NCBI RefSeq assembly: GCF_964199755.1
Contig: NC_133906.1
Coordinates: forward strand, 1,364,001 to 1,428,000
Direction of reading: 5' to 3'
Length of the DNA: 64,000 nt
Source: Larus michahellis
Lineage: Eukaryota; Chordata; Aves; Charadriiformes; Laridae
Within the stretch, counting starts at the first letter, position 1. Each line of letters opens with the position of its first letter. A program made the position numbers and the translations under genes. The notes beneath the pieces are model-generated. The model did not search any database. It was not told where the DNA came from and worked only from the letters and a program-made list of their open reading frames with translations. Shown in pieces: positions 18,552-31,100 of the stretch.

Positions 18552-21500
18552 TAGAAACGAGGAGAACAAGGGTGAAAGGCAGCTCTCTTGTGGCAGCTGA
18601 GGGGGACCATTCAGATCCCTCTGGCTTGGGCCAGGTTGAGCCCCGCAGAGCCACCACCGCGCCGCCCTCATCCCTCCTGCCCAACCGCCCTCCGCGTGGG
18701 TCCGGGGCACCCCACCAGCACCCGCCTGTCTACTCCTGACTCAGGGGAAAGCTCGAATCACCAGTGAAACACCCAGGAGCTACGCCTGTGCCACCCGCTC
18801 CCGGGCAGGGAGTCGGTGGCGCTGGTCTCACCCCACCCCAAAAGCAGGGTTTTTCTGCACAGCTCCTCCTGAGGCGGCGGGCCGCCGGGCTCCCTGCTTT
18901 CCTGCCTGGGCTGCCGGGCTGCGGACTCCCGTTCCCAAGTGAGCAGGAAATCCCAGGGATCAGGAGAAACTTGAAATGTCGAGTTACGGACGGCGAAGCC
19001 AGACATCTCTGTCTGACCGCAGGATGGGAGAGCCGCAGCTCTGTTTGCTTCTCTGCGTGGCACGCGCTGCAATCTGGGGCAGGAAATTGCAACAGAAGGC
19101 TTCATATTTTCCTTTCCCAGCAATCTAATTCATTACCAGCCTCCAAGGGGACAGGAAAAAATAATTTTGGAGGGTCTGTGTGCATCCCCGTCAGCATCGA
19201 GTGCTGCTTTGCCACCCAGCTGACGGGAGAGTCTTATCAACAGATTGCAACGAAGCAGCAAGCAAAGATTAACGGCTCCTCAGAATGCGCTGACTCAGCT
19301 CTGCCCGAGCACCCAGCCGGGGCGGTGGCGAGGAGCCCCTGGGGGTCTCCAGTCCAACCCCTTGCTCTGAGCAGGTCTGTTGCCGGCACTATAGCCCCGA
19401 TCAGCCACGGCTTTTCTTGGCCGTGTCTCACAAACCCGGGAGGACGGAGCTCTCCCTACCTCTCTGTGCCGTGCCGTGCCGTCCCTCCTGGGGGGAAGCT
19501 CTCCTGCAGCCCTTGCGTACAGTCCCCCTCGCTGCGAGGGCAGCTCGAAGCCGGGGTGGATTTGCCCAGTGACTCACCAGCCAGCTCACACCAAAACGTT
19601 ACCTTGCCCCACGGCTGCTTCCTCTACCTGCTGCCAAATCCAGGGCTGAGTTGCCAAAGGCTCTGCGAGCGCTCAGCTCCCTCCCCCTGCCTCCAGCCGG
19701 AGGAGACCTCGCTGCCTGCAGGTGTCTTCCCACTGCCGTTGGCGCTTCCACAGCCCGTCCCGCCGCCGTTCAGATCCTCTCTGGCGCGGACCTGGCGACG
19801 GGCTCCCGGGCTCTCCCCTTGCTCCCGCCAAGTGACTTCCTGAGCAGGATGGGGACTGCTGTGCCACGGGAAGCCTCGCATCACGCAGCAGCCACCCGAG
19901 TCACTTCTGCTTCGCCCCCCTGCGGAAAGGGGATCTCGCAGCCGCAGGCTGGGAAGGGTTTTGGTCTAAGTGCCCATGCTGCTTGCTTTCCTAGGAAGGG
20001 TGAGGGAAGAGAGCACGGTAAAGGTGCCCTAAATGCACTCTCAGGACCAGCCCCAACACACTTTTGCTTCCAGGTGCTCTGGGCTTGCTGTGCCTTGGAG
20101 CCCCCTGGGCGCTGAGCGATGCAGAAGGACACCAGGCTGTCATACCCGATACCCAAACCATCCCCAGATGCCGGTGTCCCATGTAGGACGGGGACGGGGC
20201 AAATTCCCAACCGCTGCGTGTGCAGCCCAATGCTGCGAGGGGCACTTCTTCACCCAGCGTCGGCTTCCTTGGCAAGCTGGCTACTCAGCTTGGCCGAGGA
20301 ACTCCCATCACTTGCCCCATGCCCCGGCCGTGCCTACATCAAGATGTTAACGCTCTGCATCAGCGAGCGGAGACCACCAGGCGTTTGGAAAGACCTGTCA
20401 GGGATTCTTCATTCCCCGAGGACTTCTCTGCTTATGTTGCTTATGCTCTGTTCTGAAATGAAAGTGCCTCAGAAAGGCAGCAAAACTGCATGGCTAGAAG
20501 ATGCGATTCCCAGTTTGTTGTTGTTAATGCGGCTTTACGGAGACACACCGTCAGTGCGAAAGCGGCGGGGCAGGAGCTGCCTGTCCCACGCACTCTGCTG
20601 CTGGGACGGATGAAGGGAAGGTCTCCTTTTGGTGGTCACACCTACTGCAGCTCGTTTCCGTGATCCTGGCACCTCAGGCGGAGCACTGCACTGCTTTGCT
20701 GCCTTGCCTTGAGCGATTCCTGGTGCAGAGGGGTTCAGCGATTCTATCATTCCCCTCCTCCACCCTCGGGTTACACGAAACTGCTGCTGTGTGCACCGCG
20801 GAAAAGTCGTAGCAGCCTTTCTGAGCTCTCCTTGCTGCTCTTTTTGGCGAGGTCAGCAAAGGCCTGGTGCCTTTTAATTGCTCATTCCTGGCCGCCAACG
20901 GCGACTTCCTCCAAATGCCTTTCTGGGGAAAAATAAGCTCTTCTGTCTACCCAGTGGCCAGCCACACCCTGCTTCAGACATGTGGGTTTGGAGACTTTAT
21001 TCTTTTCTTTGCCACCACGGAAGATCCCAGGACACCAAGACCTGTTGTCTTATGTTTCTGGGAAGTCTCTGGGCTTTTTTGGCTCCAACAAACACGCAAC
21101 CCAGCCCTGTGTGAGGGCAGGAACCCCTCCCGAGCTCGGAGGCGGGCTGGTTTCTGCCCTGCAGGGCTGCTATGGCTTGAGGAACCCACAAAAACTGTTG
21201 TTTAGGCAATTATTCTGTCACCCAAAGACCCCTCCCCACCTGGGAAGGGGAATCGGGGGAAAACAAGGAAACCTGAGGGATGAAATATAAACGGATTTAA
21301 TAGGATAGGACTAGATAATTAACAATAATACCACTAAAGAACCAGTATTGATGCCGATACCAATATAAAATAGACACGGACTGTTCTCAGCCCATCCCAC
21401 CAGCAGGAGCCGTGCACTCCCCGCAGAGACAGCCAATGTGGGACCCTGCGAGCGCTGCGGCTGCGGGAGGAAGGGAAGGGCTCAGGGCTCCGGCACCGGG

Positions 21501-22159
21501 GCAAGCAGCGCTCTGGACCCTCGCCACCAAGGGAGAGAGAGAGAGAGAATTCCTCAGCAAACCTTCTAATTTATACTGAATATGCCGTTCGTGGTATGAA
21601 ATAGCCCTGTTGGCAGCTTGGGTCAAGTGCTCGGGTCTCGCTCCTCCTCGTCCCTGCATGTGGCAAGGAAGTGAGACCTTGAAACCCGCTGTAACGTAAA
21701 TATTTTCACAAACCCGGACACCAGAGTCTGCTCAAAGCCCAGTTTTCCCAAGAATTAGAAGAGACTTTAAGTCCCGAGCAGCCCCAACCAGGCCGCAGGA
21801 GCTCGTCCTCAGGCTGGTCCCCACCACGTCCCCGTCCATGTCCCCGTGTTTGGGCCCTGAGCCCCGGCCCTCACGACGGCCACCGTGACCCGGCCCCGGG
21901 GAGGGCCCGCCCCCGTCCTCCCGCGCTGGGGAGGTGGGTGGTGCCCGGGCCCGGGCCCCAGGGGCTCCCCGGGCCGCAGGGCCGAGCCCTCCGGGAGCGC
22001 ACAGCCCCGACGACGGGCCTCGTCCCGGCCACCGGGACTTCCCGGGGACCAGGCAACGGCAGCGCCCGGCCCAGCGGCCGCGCCCGGCCCAGCCTCCTCC
22101 CCGCGGCCCGCCCTCTCCTCCTCCTCCTCCTGCCGCCGCTCCTCCTCCTGCCCGCCGCC
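18552..22159. other. CD14-TMCO6 intergenic region
   Basis: It holds the CD14 leader exon and promoter, not resolved here, and at the right end the GC-rich TMCO6 promoter (about 21830-22159). A 359-codon plus-strand frame at 18764-19843 shows no domain and is not called. A CR1-like scrap lies at about 19340-19385. The stretch 21185-21400 is AT-rich (AATATAAACGGATTTAATAGG) and looks like old retroelement sequence of undefined family. A short GA repeat is at 21535-21548. Confidence 0.4.
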
Positions 22160-25100
22160 ATGTGGGGCCGGCGGCGGCGCGGGGCCGTGCCCGGGGGCGG
22201 CCGGAGCGCGGAGGAGCTGCGGGCCCGGCGGCGGGAGCGGGAGGCAGGTCCGCGGCGGGGACGGGGACAGAGGCGGGCCCCGGGAGGGGTTTGTGGCCGC
22301 CCACATCCCCCGCGGGTGTCGGGGCCAGGCCCCGGGGCGGTTGTGGGCCCCCCCATCCCCCGGGGGTGTCGGGGCCGCGGGTGGGAGCCCCCTGGTCGCC
22401 ATCTCTGTCCCGCAGCAGGAGCCAAATAGAGCCCCGGCCCCATCTGGTTGCGCATCCCCACTGGGAAATGGCATCTGTGGCCTCCCTGCCCACTCCGGGA
22501 AGCATTTTGCAGCCTTATTTTGTGGTGTTTTGTTTTTTTTTTTTCATTCACATGCCTTTTCTGCCCTGGGTGAATCAGTTGCCAGTGATTTGGGTTTTCC
22601 AAGGTCTTGCCTATGGACAACCGGCCTTGTGTCCCTCCCACCACGCTCCTCATGCCTCTCGCCTGCCTTCATGCCAGTTTGCCCAGCCGTGGCTTCATGG
22701 CCAGTCTCAACGTGGTCACTGCCTTGTGCCTCGTCCCTCCCTGCCTCGCACGAGGAGGAACTGGCAGTTTCTCCCCGTTCAAAGGCTCTTTGGTGGGATG
22801 GAAAAGCGGCTTGACCCAGGCAGGTGGTGACGGGGACCGATTCGATCGCAGCCCTCAGGAAAGCCCGGCGGCAGGAGCAGCTGGTCAGCAAGCGGCTTCT
22901 GCGGGAGGACACTGCAGAGGAGGGTGGGCAGGATGGAGCAGAGAGCATGCCGGGCCCTCTCTCGGAGGACGAGGTGAGGAGCATGATGTTCTCCATATTG
23001 GTGGGGGTCTGAGAGGACTTCCCAGCATGTGGAGGACCCTGGGTGGAGGTGGGTTTGGGAGCGTTCTCCGAGTTGCCACCACACGGTGAGAAACAATGAG
23101 GTTCTTTGTGACCCTCTGAACTTGTGCCCTGGGTTCCTTTGCCTCCAGGATTAATGGGATGAAATTCCAACCCTGACACTGCTTGAAATTCACCCGTCTT
23201 TTAATTCTTGGGATAGGTTCTTCAGCTGCTCAGAGGTGTGCAGAGGGGTTCAGAGGACAGGAAAAGCTCACTCGGCCGCCTCCGCTGGGCTCTGCAGAAC
23301 AAGGAGACTCAGCAGAAGTTTGTCAGGTCAGCCCGGGTTTGGCACTGCGGGGCTGTTACCAAGGGCACGTCCAGAGTGGCCCTTTGTCCCCGTCGTTGCG
23401 TGGGTGAGCGGGTGCGTGGCCGAGGGTGAGAAGGCAGGAGGTGACAGCACCCTTTGGGTTCCACCAGGCTGGACGGCAGCATCCGGACACTCATCGGGCT
23501 CTTCACCAGCAGCCTGGCTGACATGCAGATGGAGGCGGCCCGCTGTCTCCACGAGCTCTCCCACTCCAGTGACCCTGCTGTGGCTGAGGCGTGTCTACCA
23601 GTGACCTCCTACCTCCTCACCTACCTCTCGGGACACAGCGTAGAGTTCACGGTAAGATCCGTGCTTGCGTTTGCCAGGCCTCTGGCTCCTGATAATCCTT
23701 TGGGAGTGGTAGGGTGTTGACCTCTTTTGGCCAGCCTTAGCCTAACATGGCTCACATCGGAGTGCTGGTGGGAAGGGGCCCTCAGGAAGTCTCTAGTCCG
23801 TCCTTCCCCTTGGAGCTAGCCCAGGGTGGCAAGGCTTTGTCTGGCCAAGTCAAGGGGCCCTCAGGAAGTCTCTAGTCCGTCCTTCCCCTTGGAGCTAGCC
23901 CAGGGTGGTGAGGCTTTGTCTGGCCAAGTCTTGGAAATATGGAGACCCCCTTCACTGTGCCCCATCCCGACACCAAGAGGAGTTTGGTTCCATGGTGTTT
24001 GCACCTCCTTCCAGGTAGCTGCAGGCTGTTCTTCAGTTCTCCCAAGGCTCATCTCGGACAGGGAAATCCTTCTGCCGCAGCCCAGGACACAGGGATTTGC
24101 GCCGTTTGCGATGGGTTGCTCCTCTTCAGCTCCAAGCTCCGTTTGGGGAAGCAGGGACTGCAGGCTGTGGCAGTTGGACTCCATCATCCGAGACGCGTGG
24201 GGTGGCCTCTTGATGCGGGCTGGGCCTGGACAGGAGGTACCTTGGTGTCTGTGTGGTGGGTAAAGCAGAAATAATAGATGCAGGTCAGTTTAGGTGTTTG
24301 TAAAGATCTTGAAAAAGTGAAAGAAATGAGTGGTGGCAGGCTGGGATGCAGGGACGGCAGCTTTGTCAGCTTACCTTCACGCAGCCAGCAAGGAGGCTTT
24401 CCTCCAGGTCCGGAGAAGAGCAGAATGGCTGTAGCTCCGAGCTGTGCAGTTTGATCCGGGGTGAAGGAGCCGACAGGCAGAGTAGCTCTGGGACGCCCGT
24501 GTGGTTTGCCAGCTGCCGAGCAGCACGCTACGCTCCTCTGAGAAGCAGACGGCATCAGGGACGGGGTGGGGAGCAACCCCAAGGTGATGACCACATTTTA
24601 ACGCAACACACGGGCAGCCTCCAGGAGAATACTGTGGGATTAGAGGAGACTCAGGGAAATGATGCAGCAATAATTTCAAAGCCTGAAAAACCTCCGAAGT
24701 AGAAGTGATCATATCCCAACCTGAGCCAGGTAGAAAAAGGAGAAATTGAAGCTGATGCAGCTGGGAACGGGGTAACTGGAGAGTCCGGCAGTATCCATCT
24801 GTGCACACCCCTCTGAAGACAGCTTCTGCCCCGCTCAGGGGAAGCGTGTGCCCCGGTCCCGGGGTGCAGGGCCCTAGAGGCCCTGCCGGCTGCCCCGGGT
24901 TCCGCTGGGGAGTGCGGAGGAGGTGACCCGCTCTCCTGGGTGTGTTTCAGGAGCTGTGTTTGTACACGCTGGGGAACCTGGTAGTGGAAAGTGAAGCTGT
25001 GAGGAAGCAGCTTCTGCCTCAGGGCATCATTCCGGTGCTGGCATCCTGCATCCAGGTACGTGAAATGGCTCGGCCGCACTCTTCCCCTGCCCTGCCCCAG

Positions 25101-28100
25101 AACAATGTCGTTTCTTATGCCCTTTGGACACGTCTGGCAGTGCGGAGTTACCAGCCCTCCTGCCGGCTGTGGCTACGGGCAGACACCCCTCTGCATGGGG
25201 CTTCTCCCTTGTGGGTGAGGGTCTCTCATGGGCTTTCCTGCACTCCATTTTCGGGGCTCAGGTCACCACCTTGTGCCCTTTTCCAGCTGAATCTCTCACA
25301 TCCATAACCGCGGCTTGCCGATAAACAGTCTCTAACGCGGGGAGCTGCAGGCTTCTCCCCTCCGTACCGCTTGGGTCCAGCAGGCCAACACAGCGAGCAG
25401 GGCTTCATGTGCAGATCTGAACGCCCACGGCGGCACTGCTGCTGTGTTTGGGCTCATGGGTCCCATGTGCTGCAGCCCGTGTGGGTCCGGGGAGGGGACA
25501 CAGCTCGGCTTCAGTGTGGCCACAGCTTGTTCTGTCACTGCCGGTCCCCTGCTGTGCCCCCCTCTTCCCCAGGCGCGGAGGGACTGCGCCGCTCAGCTGC
25601 TTGGTTTGGCGTTACAAAGAGGTATCGCCCTCTGACCGCAGCTGGCACCCCGGGATCCCCCCGGCTCTGTCACCCGGGATTAGCTCTGTTCCCTTTGATT
25701 GCAGTCCCCCCACGAGGCTGTGCTGGAAGGTCTGGGCTACGTCCTCTCGCAGCTCCTCCAAGCCAAGGAAGCCCCCACAGAGATCGTGCCGTGAGTCCGA
25801 GCCTCTTTAACCCTGCATCAGGATGGGCCCTGGGGCCCGGCATGGTATTTGCGTGCCGGGCACAACAACGCCTTTCCCATCCCAGTGATATTAATAGGTC
25901 AGAGCAGAATTCTACCGGAACTACAGAGGTTTTGTTGCGGATCAGGGCGCGGGGCCTGACTCCTTTCCCTCAGCATCATCTGAGCAGACAGCTGTGGTAT
26001 TTTGGTAAAGGACAGTGTCGAGCAGGGTAGGCTCACAGGGAAATTATGGCCATATTCCTCCTGCAAAGGAAAAGATCGGCTTGACAGCCCCCACCCCGTG
26101 GCCCCCCCCCCCCGCAAAAACGTGACTTCGGCCAAGGTGTCCCCGGGCCCTGTCACCAACAGGGACAGCTTGTGCGGGGCCTTAGAGGCGCCTGAGGCTG
26201 CAGCCCTTTGGGAAGAGTCTCTTCCAGGCATGGTTTTGGAGCGTGTGGCCCCCAGTACGGGGGAGAGCAGGTCCCTGCTCGCCGGGCTGGGGTAGCGTCC
26301 CCGTCGGTTGTCTGTCGTGCTTGTGCTCTGGCCTGTGCCTCCATTAACTCTGCTGTTCTGACCCCAGCTTGGTTCTGGACTCTGTTCTCCCCCAGCACAT
26401 GCTTCGGCTGGTGTGCTCCGGCCTCAAGGCTGGGACGGGAGCAGCCGTGGAGTTTGCGTGGTGTCTGCACTACATCGTTTGTAGGTAAACGCGCTTTTCT
26501 CCTCATTTTGAGCTCCCCCCCGGGGGCAGCCAAACAGAGAGGCAGGAAAGCTCAGGGTCCTGCAAGGGGACCTGGATTGCCTCCCCTTGGGAAAGCAACT
26601 CCCCTGCCGTCCTGGGCGTTCCCGCTCTCTGAGCACACACATGCTGTTTGCAGGATCACTGGGTTCCTTTACAGGGTGATAACAGGCGATAAACCCGAGG
26701 AGGCTGTTCCTAGTCCTCTGAACCCCTCCCAAATCGCCTCCCCATGTCTGGAGTTGTCCCCTGCGCTCCCCAAGGCAAGCCCCCTGAACCCAGTGTCACC
26801 TGGCCGGGCTGGCTGCTGCCAACAATCTCCGCCTGCCTTGGCGTGGCTGCTCTGATGCCACCTCTTTCGGCAGCCCCAGCAGAAAAGAATGTGGGGGTAC
26901 TCAAAGAAGGATTGGGGCTGTTGTTTCCAGATCCGCACCGATAATTCCAGTGGATCTGTTCTCCATGGGCTCTTAAACTTTCTCATAAGCACAGAAACAA
27001 GCTGCTATTCCGACGCGAAAAAAAGCCCTGTGGTGGTTCAGGAGAGCGCTCTGAATTTCCGGGCCCTGTTGTTTGGCGAGGGCTGCGGCGGTTTTCCCCT
27101 CTCCGAGCGCCACCACGCTGTCCCTTCCCTTTGTAGCCATACAGCCAACGCCGTCTTGCTGTCGCTGGGGGCCTTGCCTGCCCTCACCTCGCTCTTGCTC
27201 GACATGGCTTCTGAAATCCCCCAGGATGCTCCCGAGGGCCTGGAGCTGGTAAGAGGCGGGCAGGGTGTGCTGGCCCTTCTCGGCATTGCTGCGGGGTTGC
27301 GGTCTGTCCGGCTGAAGGGCTTTGTGTTTCCCACCGTCACAGCTCGTCTGCCCGGTGCTGCGGTGTCTCAGCAACCTGCTCGCGGAGGAGACGGGCTGCG
27401 AAGGCCAGATCCAGGACGAGCGCCTGCTCATCGCCCTCTTCCTCATCCTGCAGACCTTCTTCCAGCAGCACCCGTTCATCGTACAGGAATGTCTCTGGCT
27501 GCTCAACAACCTCACGGGTGAGCGTCCCACGGCGATATCACCAGAGCCAGAGCTGCTGCTGGGACCTGCCTCGATTGCTGGCTGGTCTTGGCTACACAGA
27601 CCGCTCTCAGAAACAGTGATTTTTATTGATGTTTCCTTCCCTAGCGGATGAGCCCTTCTTCTGCTCCGCTCTGCTCTCCCTGGATTTGCTCCCGGCCCTG
27701 CTGCAGCTCCTGCCCTGTTCCCAGATGGCTGGTGTGTTGGTAAGACCTCGCCTGGTGCCCCGGCTGTGGGGAGGGAAAGCACTGGATTTTCAGGAACATG
27801 GGTCCTGCACGTATGGTGTTCGGGTTGGAGCTTGGCTCAGGGCAGTAGCAACAGCTTGGCAGAAAGTCTCGTGTTGTGGTAGTGTCACCGTGCCCCTCCC
27901 TTGAAGTCACTACGGCTGTATTTACCCTTGACAGAGTCTGGTTGACCCGGGTGTTGCGTGAAACGGCTGTATTCTACCTCAGAAGCCTCTTGATTTTATG
28001 ACTTTCCTTAATGTGTGAACAATGCTATATTTTTGTATTCTTGGCCAATTTAGTAATTATTCCACATAATCCACCCCGTGACTACAGTCACTCAAGCTCT

Positions 28101-31100
28101 ACGATAATCAATACTGATGGGGAATATCACATGTCCTCTTATGGCGAGGGATATCAAGTGCAAATACTTCTTGTGGGGTGATTAAGCGAGTTAAGCGTTT
28201 CATCATAATCCAAAGTCTAACATACAAAACAATTGTCAAAGCAAAGCACAATACAGTGAGTACTAGTAGAACAACAACAGGATGGAGCATCTTGTTAAAA
28301 AGTCCTGTAGCTGTTGGTGACCATCCAAAGAGGGTGTCCCACCATTCATGTCCTCCGTCTCTCTTGACCCTTTCCAGTACATGGTGTATTTCTTCAACAT
28401 CATGATGGACAGTAATCAGAGTTCTTTGTCCATTTTCTTGGGCCTCTTTCAACAATCGCTTCAATTCATCGTGTTGTAGCAACTTCTTCACTAGTGAGAG
28501 ATTCATTCCGATAGGGGTAGGCAGCAAATCTCGAATCAATGTGTAATTAGATTGTAGCAATTGAAAAGACGTAACAGGAGCTGAATAACTGAAGTCACAT
28601 CCAATGATGTTAGTAAAGTTACAAACACAAAGATTTGAGTTATTACGTATATCTACTGCTATGTCATCTACGAATACAAAAGTACAGGGAGACCTCATGC
28701 AAACACACCCTTTCCCAATATATACAAGCACAGTTTCTGGGGTTTCATCAGGTTGTATCTCAAAATGACAAACATTCTGGTTGGTGTCAAGACAAATGTC
28801 TTGTGCCTTGAGAGTATTACTCTCACAAATGAATCCTTGTTGATCTCGTGAAATGCATGCTTCAACATCAACAGTTTGCCATTTATTCTCGTTTTGTTGT
28901 GCCCACACTCTATGCTCTACCGGATGGAGTATAGCTCCATGGTGATTCAACCCCAGTGCGATGATTGGGTATATGGTGTATACTGAGGCATTGCGTATCG
29001 TTAAGACAAAAGCTGTGGCTTTGCTCTCAGTGGGATCATAGGTGAAATTAACCAGATACCACCAGGACTGAAATTTTCTCTCAAACTCAATTGCATTATC
29101 CCATATTACTTTTCGAATTTCAGTGGGCAAGGTGCCTTCTTCACCTTCCCTTATAATTGCGGCTGTCATAGATTGCATCCACAGTTGGGCTTGGATACAA
29201 CTAAGGGCCAAGGAAACATTGTTTTGGGTTGTACCAAGTGCATTTGTGATCAGCTGATGGTCTTTTTCACCTGTTTCCTCCCACTGAGGCAATATATTCG
29301 ATAAAAGCCATTGGTGATTTCCCAATGCTGATAGAGAGGACTGTAGAGGATGTTTTAATTTGTCTAGATCACTAGTAGTTGTGACTAGTTTGTTTGCAAG
29401 TATCTCAGCATCTATACTATTTAAGACTCCCAGGCCTGTTCCTAAGATACCAGTCACGTCTCTCTTCAGTCGTTGTGAGGTGGCAACAGTTCGTCTGTCC
29501 ACGTACAGTTCATTTAAGGTTCCTGTAAGACACAAAAGAAAAGGGAATCTGCTCGGTCTTACTTGACCGACGGGGTTAAAAAGACAGCAAGGTTCACCAG
29601 GAATAGTTGTTAAAAACACTCCTGGTCCCCAAGAATCTCCTGCTTCTTCCTCACTCAGCATAATTCTGTCCCCCCCTTCAGAAGAAACTCGCCACACGTA
29701 CTCAACAGCTGACTCTTCTGGTCGCCTCGAATATTTCTCCCTTATTTTTGTTAACTCGATTGGTGTCCATGGAACGGTACGCACAGTGGTGTGAATTTCA
29801 TCATCATCATCAACCGCAGTTTCAGTTTTAACCAGAGGACGTAAAGGAAAAACTTGGGATTTCAAAGTAAAAGTCCTTTCCTCCTCATCTTCTTCGTCAT
29901 CCTCACTATTAGACAAAAAATCTCCGGTCTGGGTTCCGGAATTTGGATAACACATTAACTTACGAATCTGTTGGACCTGGGTCGAGGGCTGCATTTTATC
30001 TAAGAGCCCAGTCACCCTTTCCAATAACATTTTAAGTTGAGCATTCTGGTTTCCTAAACATTCATTCTCACTCACAAGCTTATCAACTTGAGTTCTTAAT
30101 TTTTCTCCTGTCTCCTTTTGCAAGGCTAATGATGACTTCAGCACCTCATTCTCCGATTTCAGGGTTGCATATTCTACAGCTGAAATCAGATTAGGAGCAG
30201 GGGTTTCTCTAGCTTCTTGTTGTGCACAAGATAAACAGGCGCCTAACACAGCACAAATCACACCCTTGCCTTTCCCCGCTCTGAGCTTCTGTGAAACCCG
30301 ACACTCTTCAATACGCTCCACCACTTTCTCTTCATCCTTCCAAAATTTTTGGGCCCACTCCTTCCCAGCCTGGGAAGGGGCACAATCATATTTTTGCAGC
30401 AGTTTATCCATGGCAATCCCGCCGGACTACGCCAAATTCTGTTGCGTGAAACGGGGCCAAGCGGTTTTGGCAGAAGATAAACCCCCTTGCGTTCTAACAC
30501 TCCTCACCGAGGTGGGAGGCTAGGTGCGGCTAGGTTTAAATTCTGAGTGATGCCCACTTCAGCACTATCAGTCCAATCGTGTTTAATATGTATTAAACTA
30601 CTACGATTTGGATACACTAATAGTGGGCTGCACCTTCAGTCTAGTCGTGCTCCTGAACTAGCACGGCCTCTCTCAAGTTTTGGTCGCGTTCAGTGAGAAA
30701 GCGGAACGACTAGCTACTTAAACAGTGCAGTTTATTTAAACAACAGATATACAGGTTCTTTAGGGTTGCCGGTGATAAATACACTGTCTGCAAAGCACGT
30801 GCAAATAAAGATATTGCTAAGTATACAAACGCGCGACAAAATTATAAACGATACAGCCTGGCTATAAATGTAGGGTAGAGATTCTCTAGAGAAATTTCTA
30901 AGTCCCCGAGAAAGCGCTCAGTGTAATCGAAGTCTTACCCAAAGGCGTCCCTATGGGGGGAAGAGAGGCTCAGCCCGTCGACTGATCCCGGAAATCAGCG
31001 GTGGAATTCTTCGCGATGGTGTCTTCCCTGACATCCCCTCTCTCTTGGGCTATTTTTATATTATTTTTTTATCTTCAAAGTGGAGTTTGAGTGACTTTAG

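Noticed and set aside
17809-18600. 263-codon plus-strand frame
   Set aside because: Antisense shadow of the CD14 leucine-rich repeats.
18764-19843. 359-codon plus-strand open frame upstream of CD14
   Set aside because: No domain, no splice or promoter context, and proline/serine-rich composition typical of chance frames in GC-rich DNA.
21732-22505. Long minus-strand frames over the TMCO6 promoter
   Set aside because: CpG-rich promoter and exon 1 read backwards; Pro/Ala/Gly/Arg-rich with no domain.
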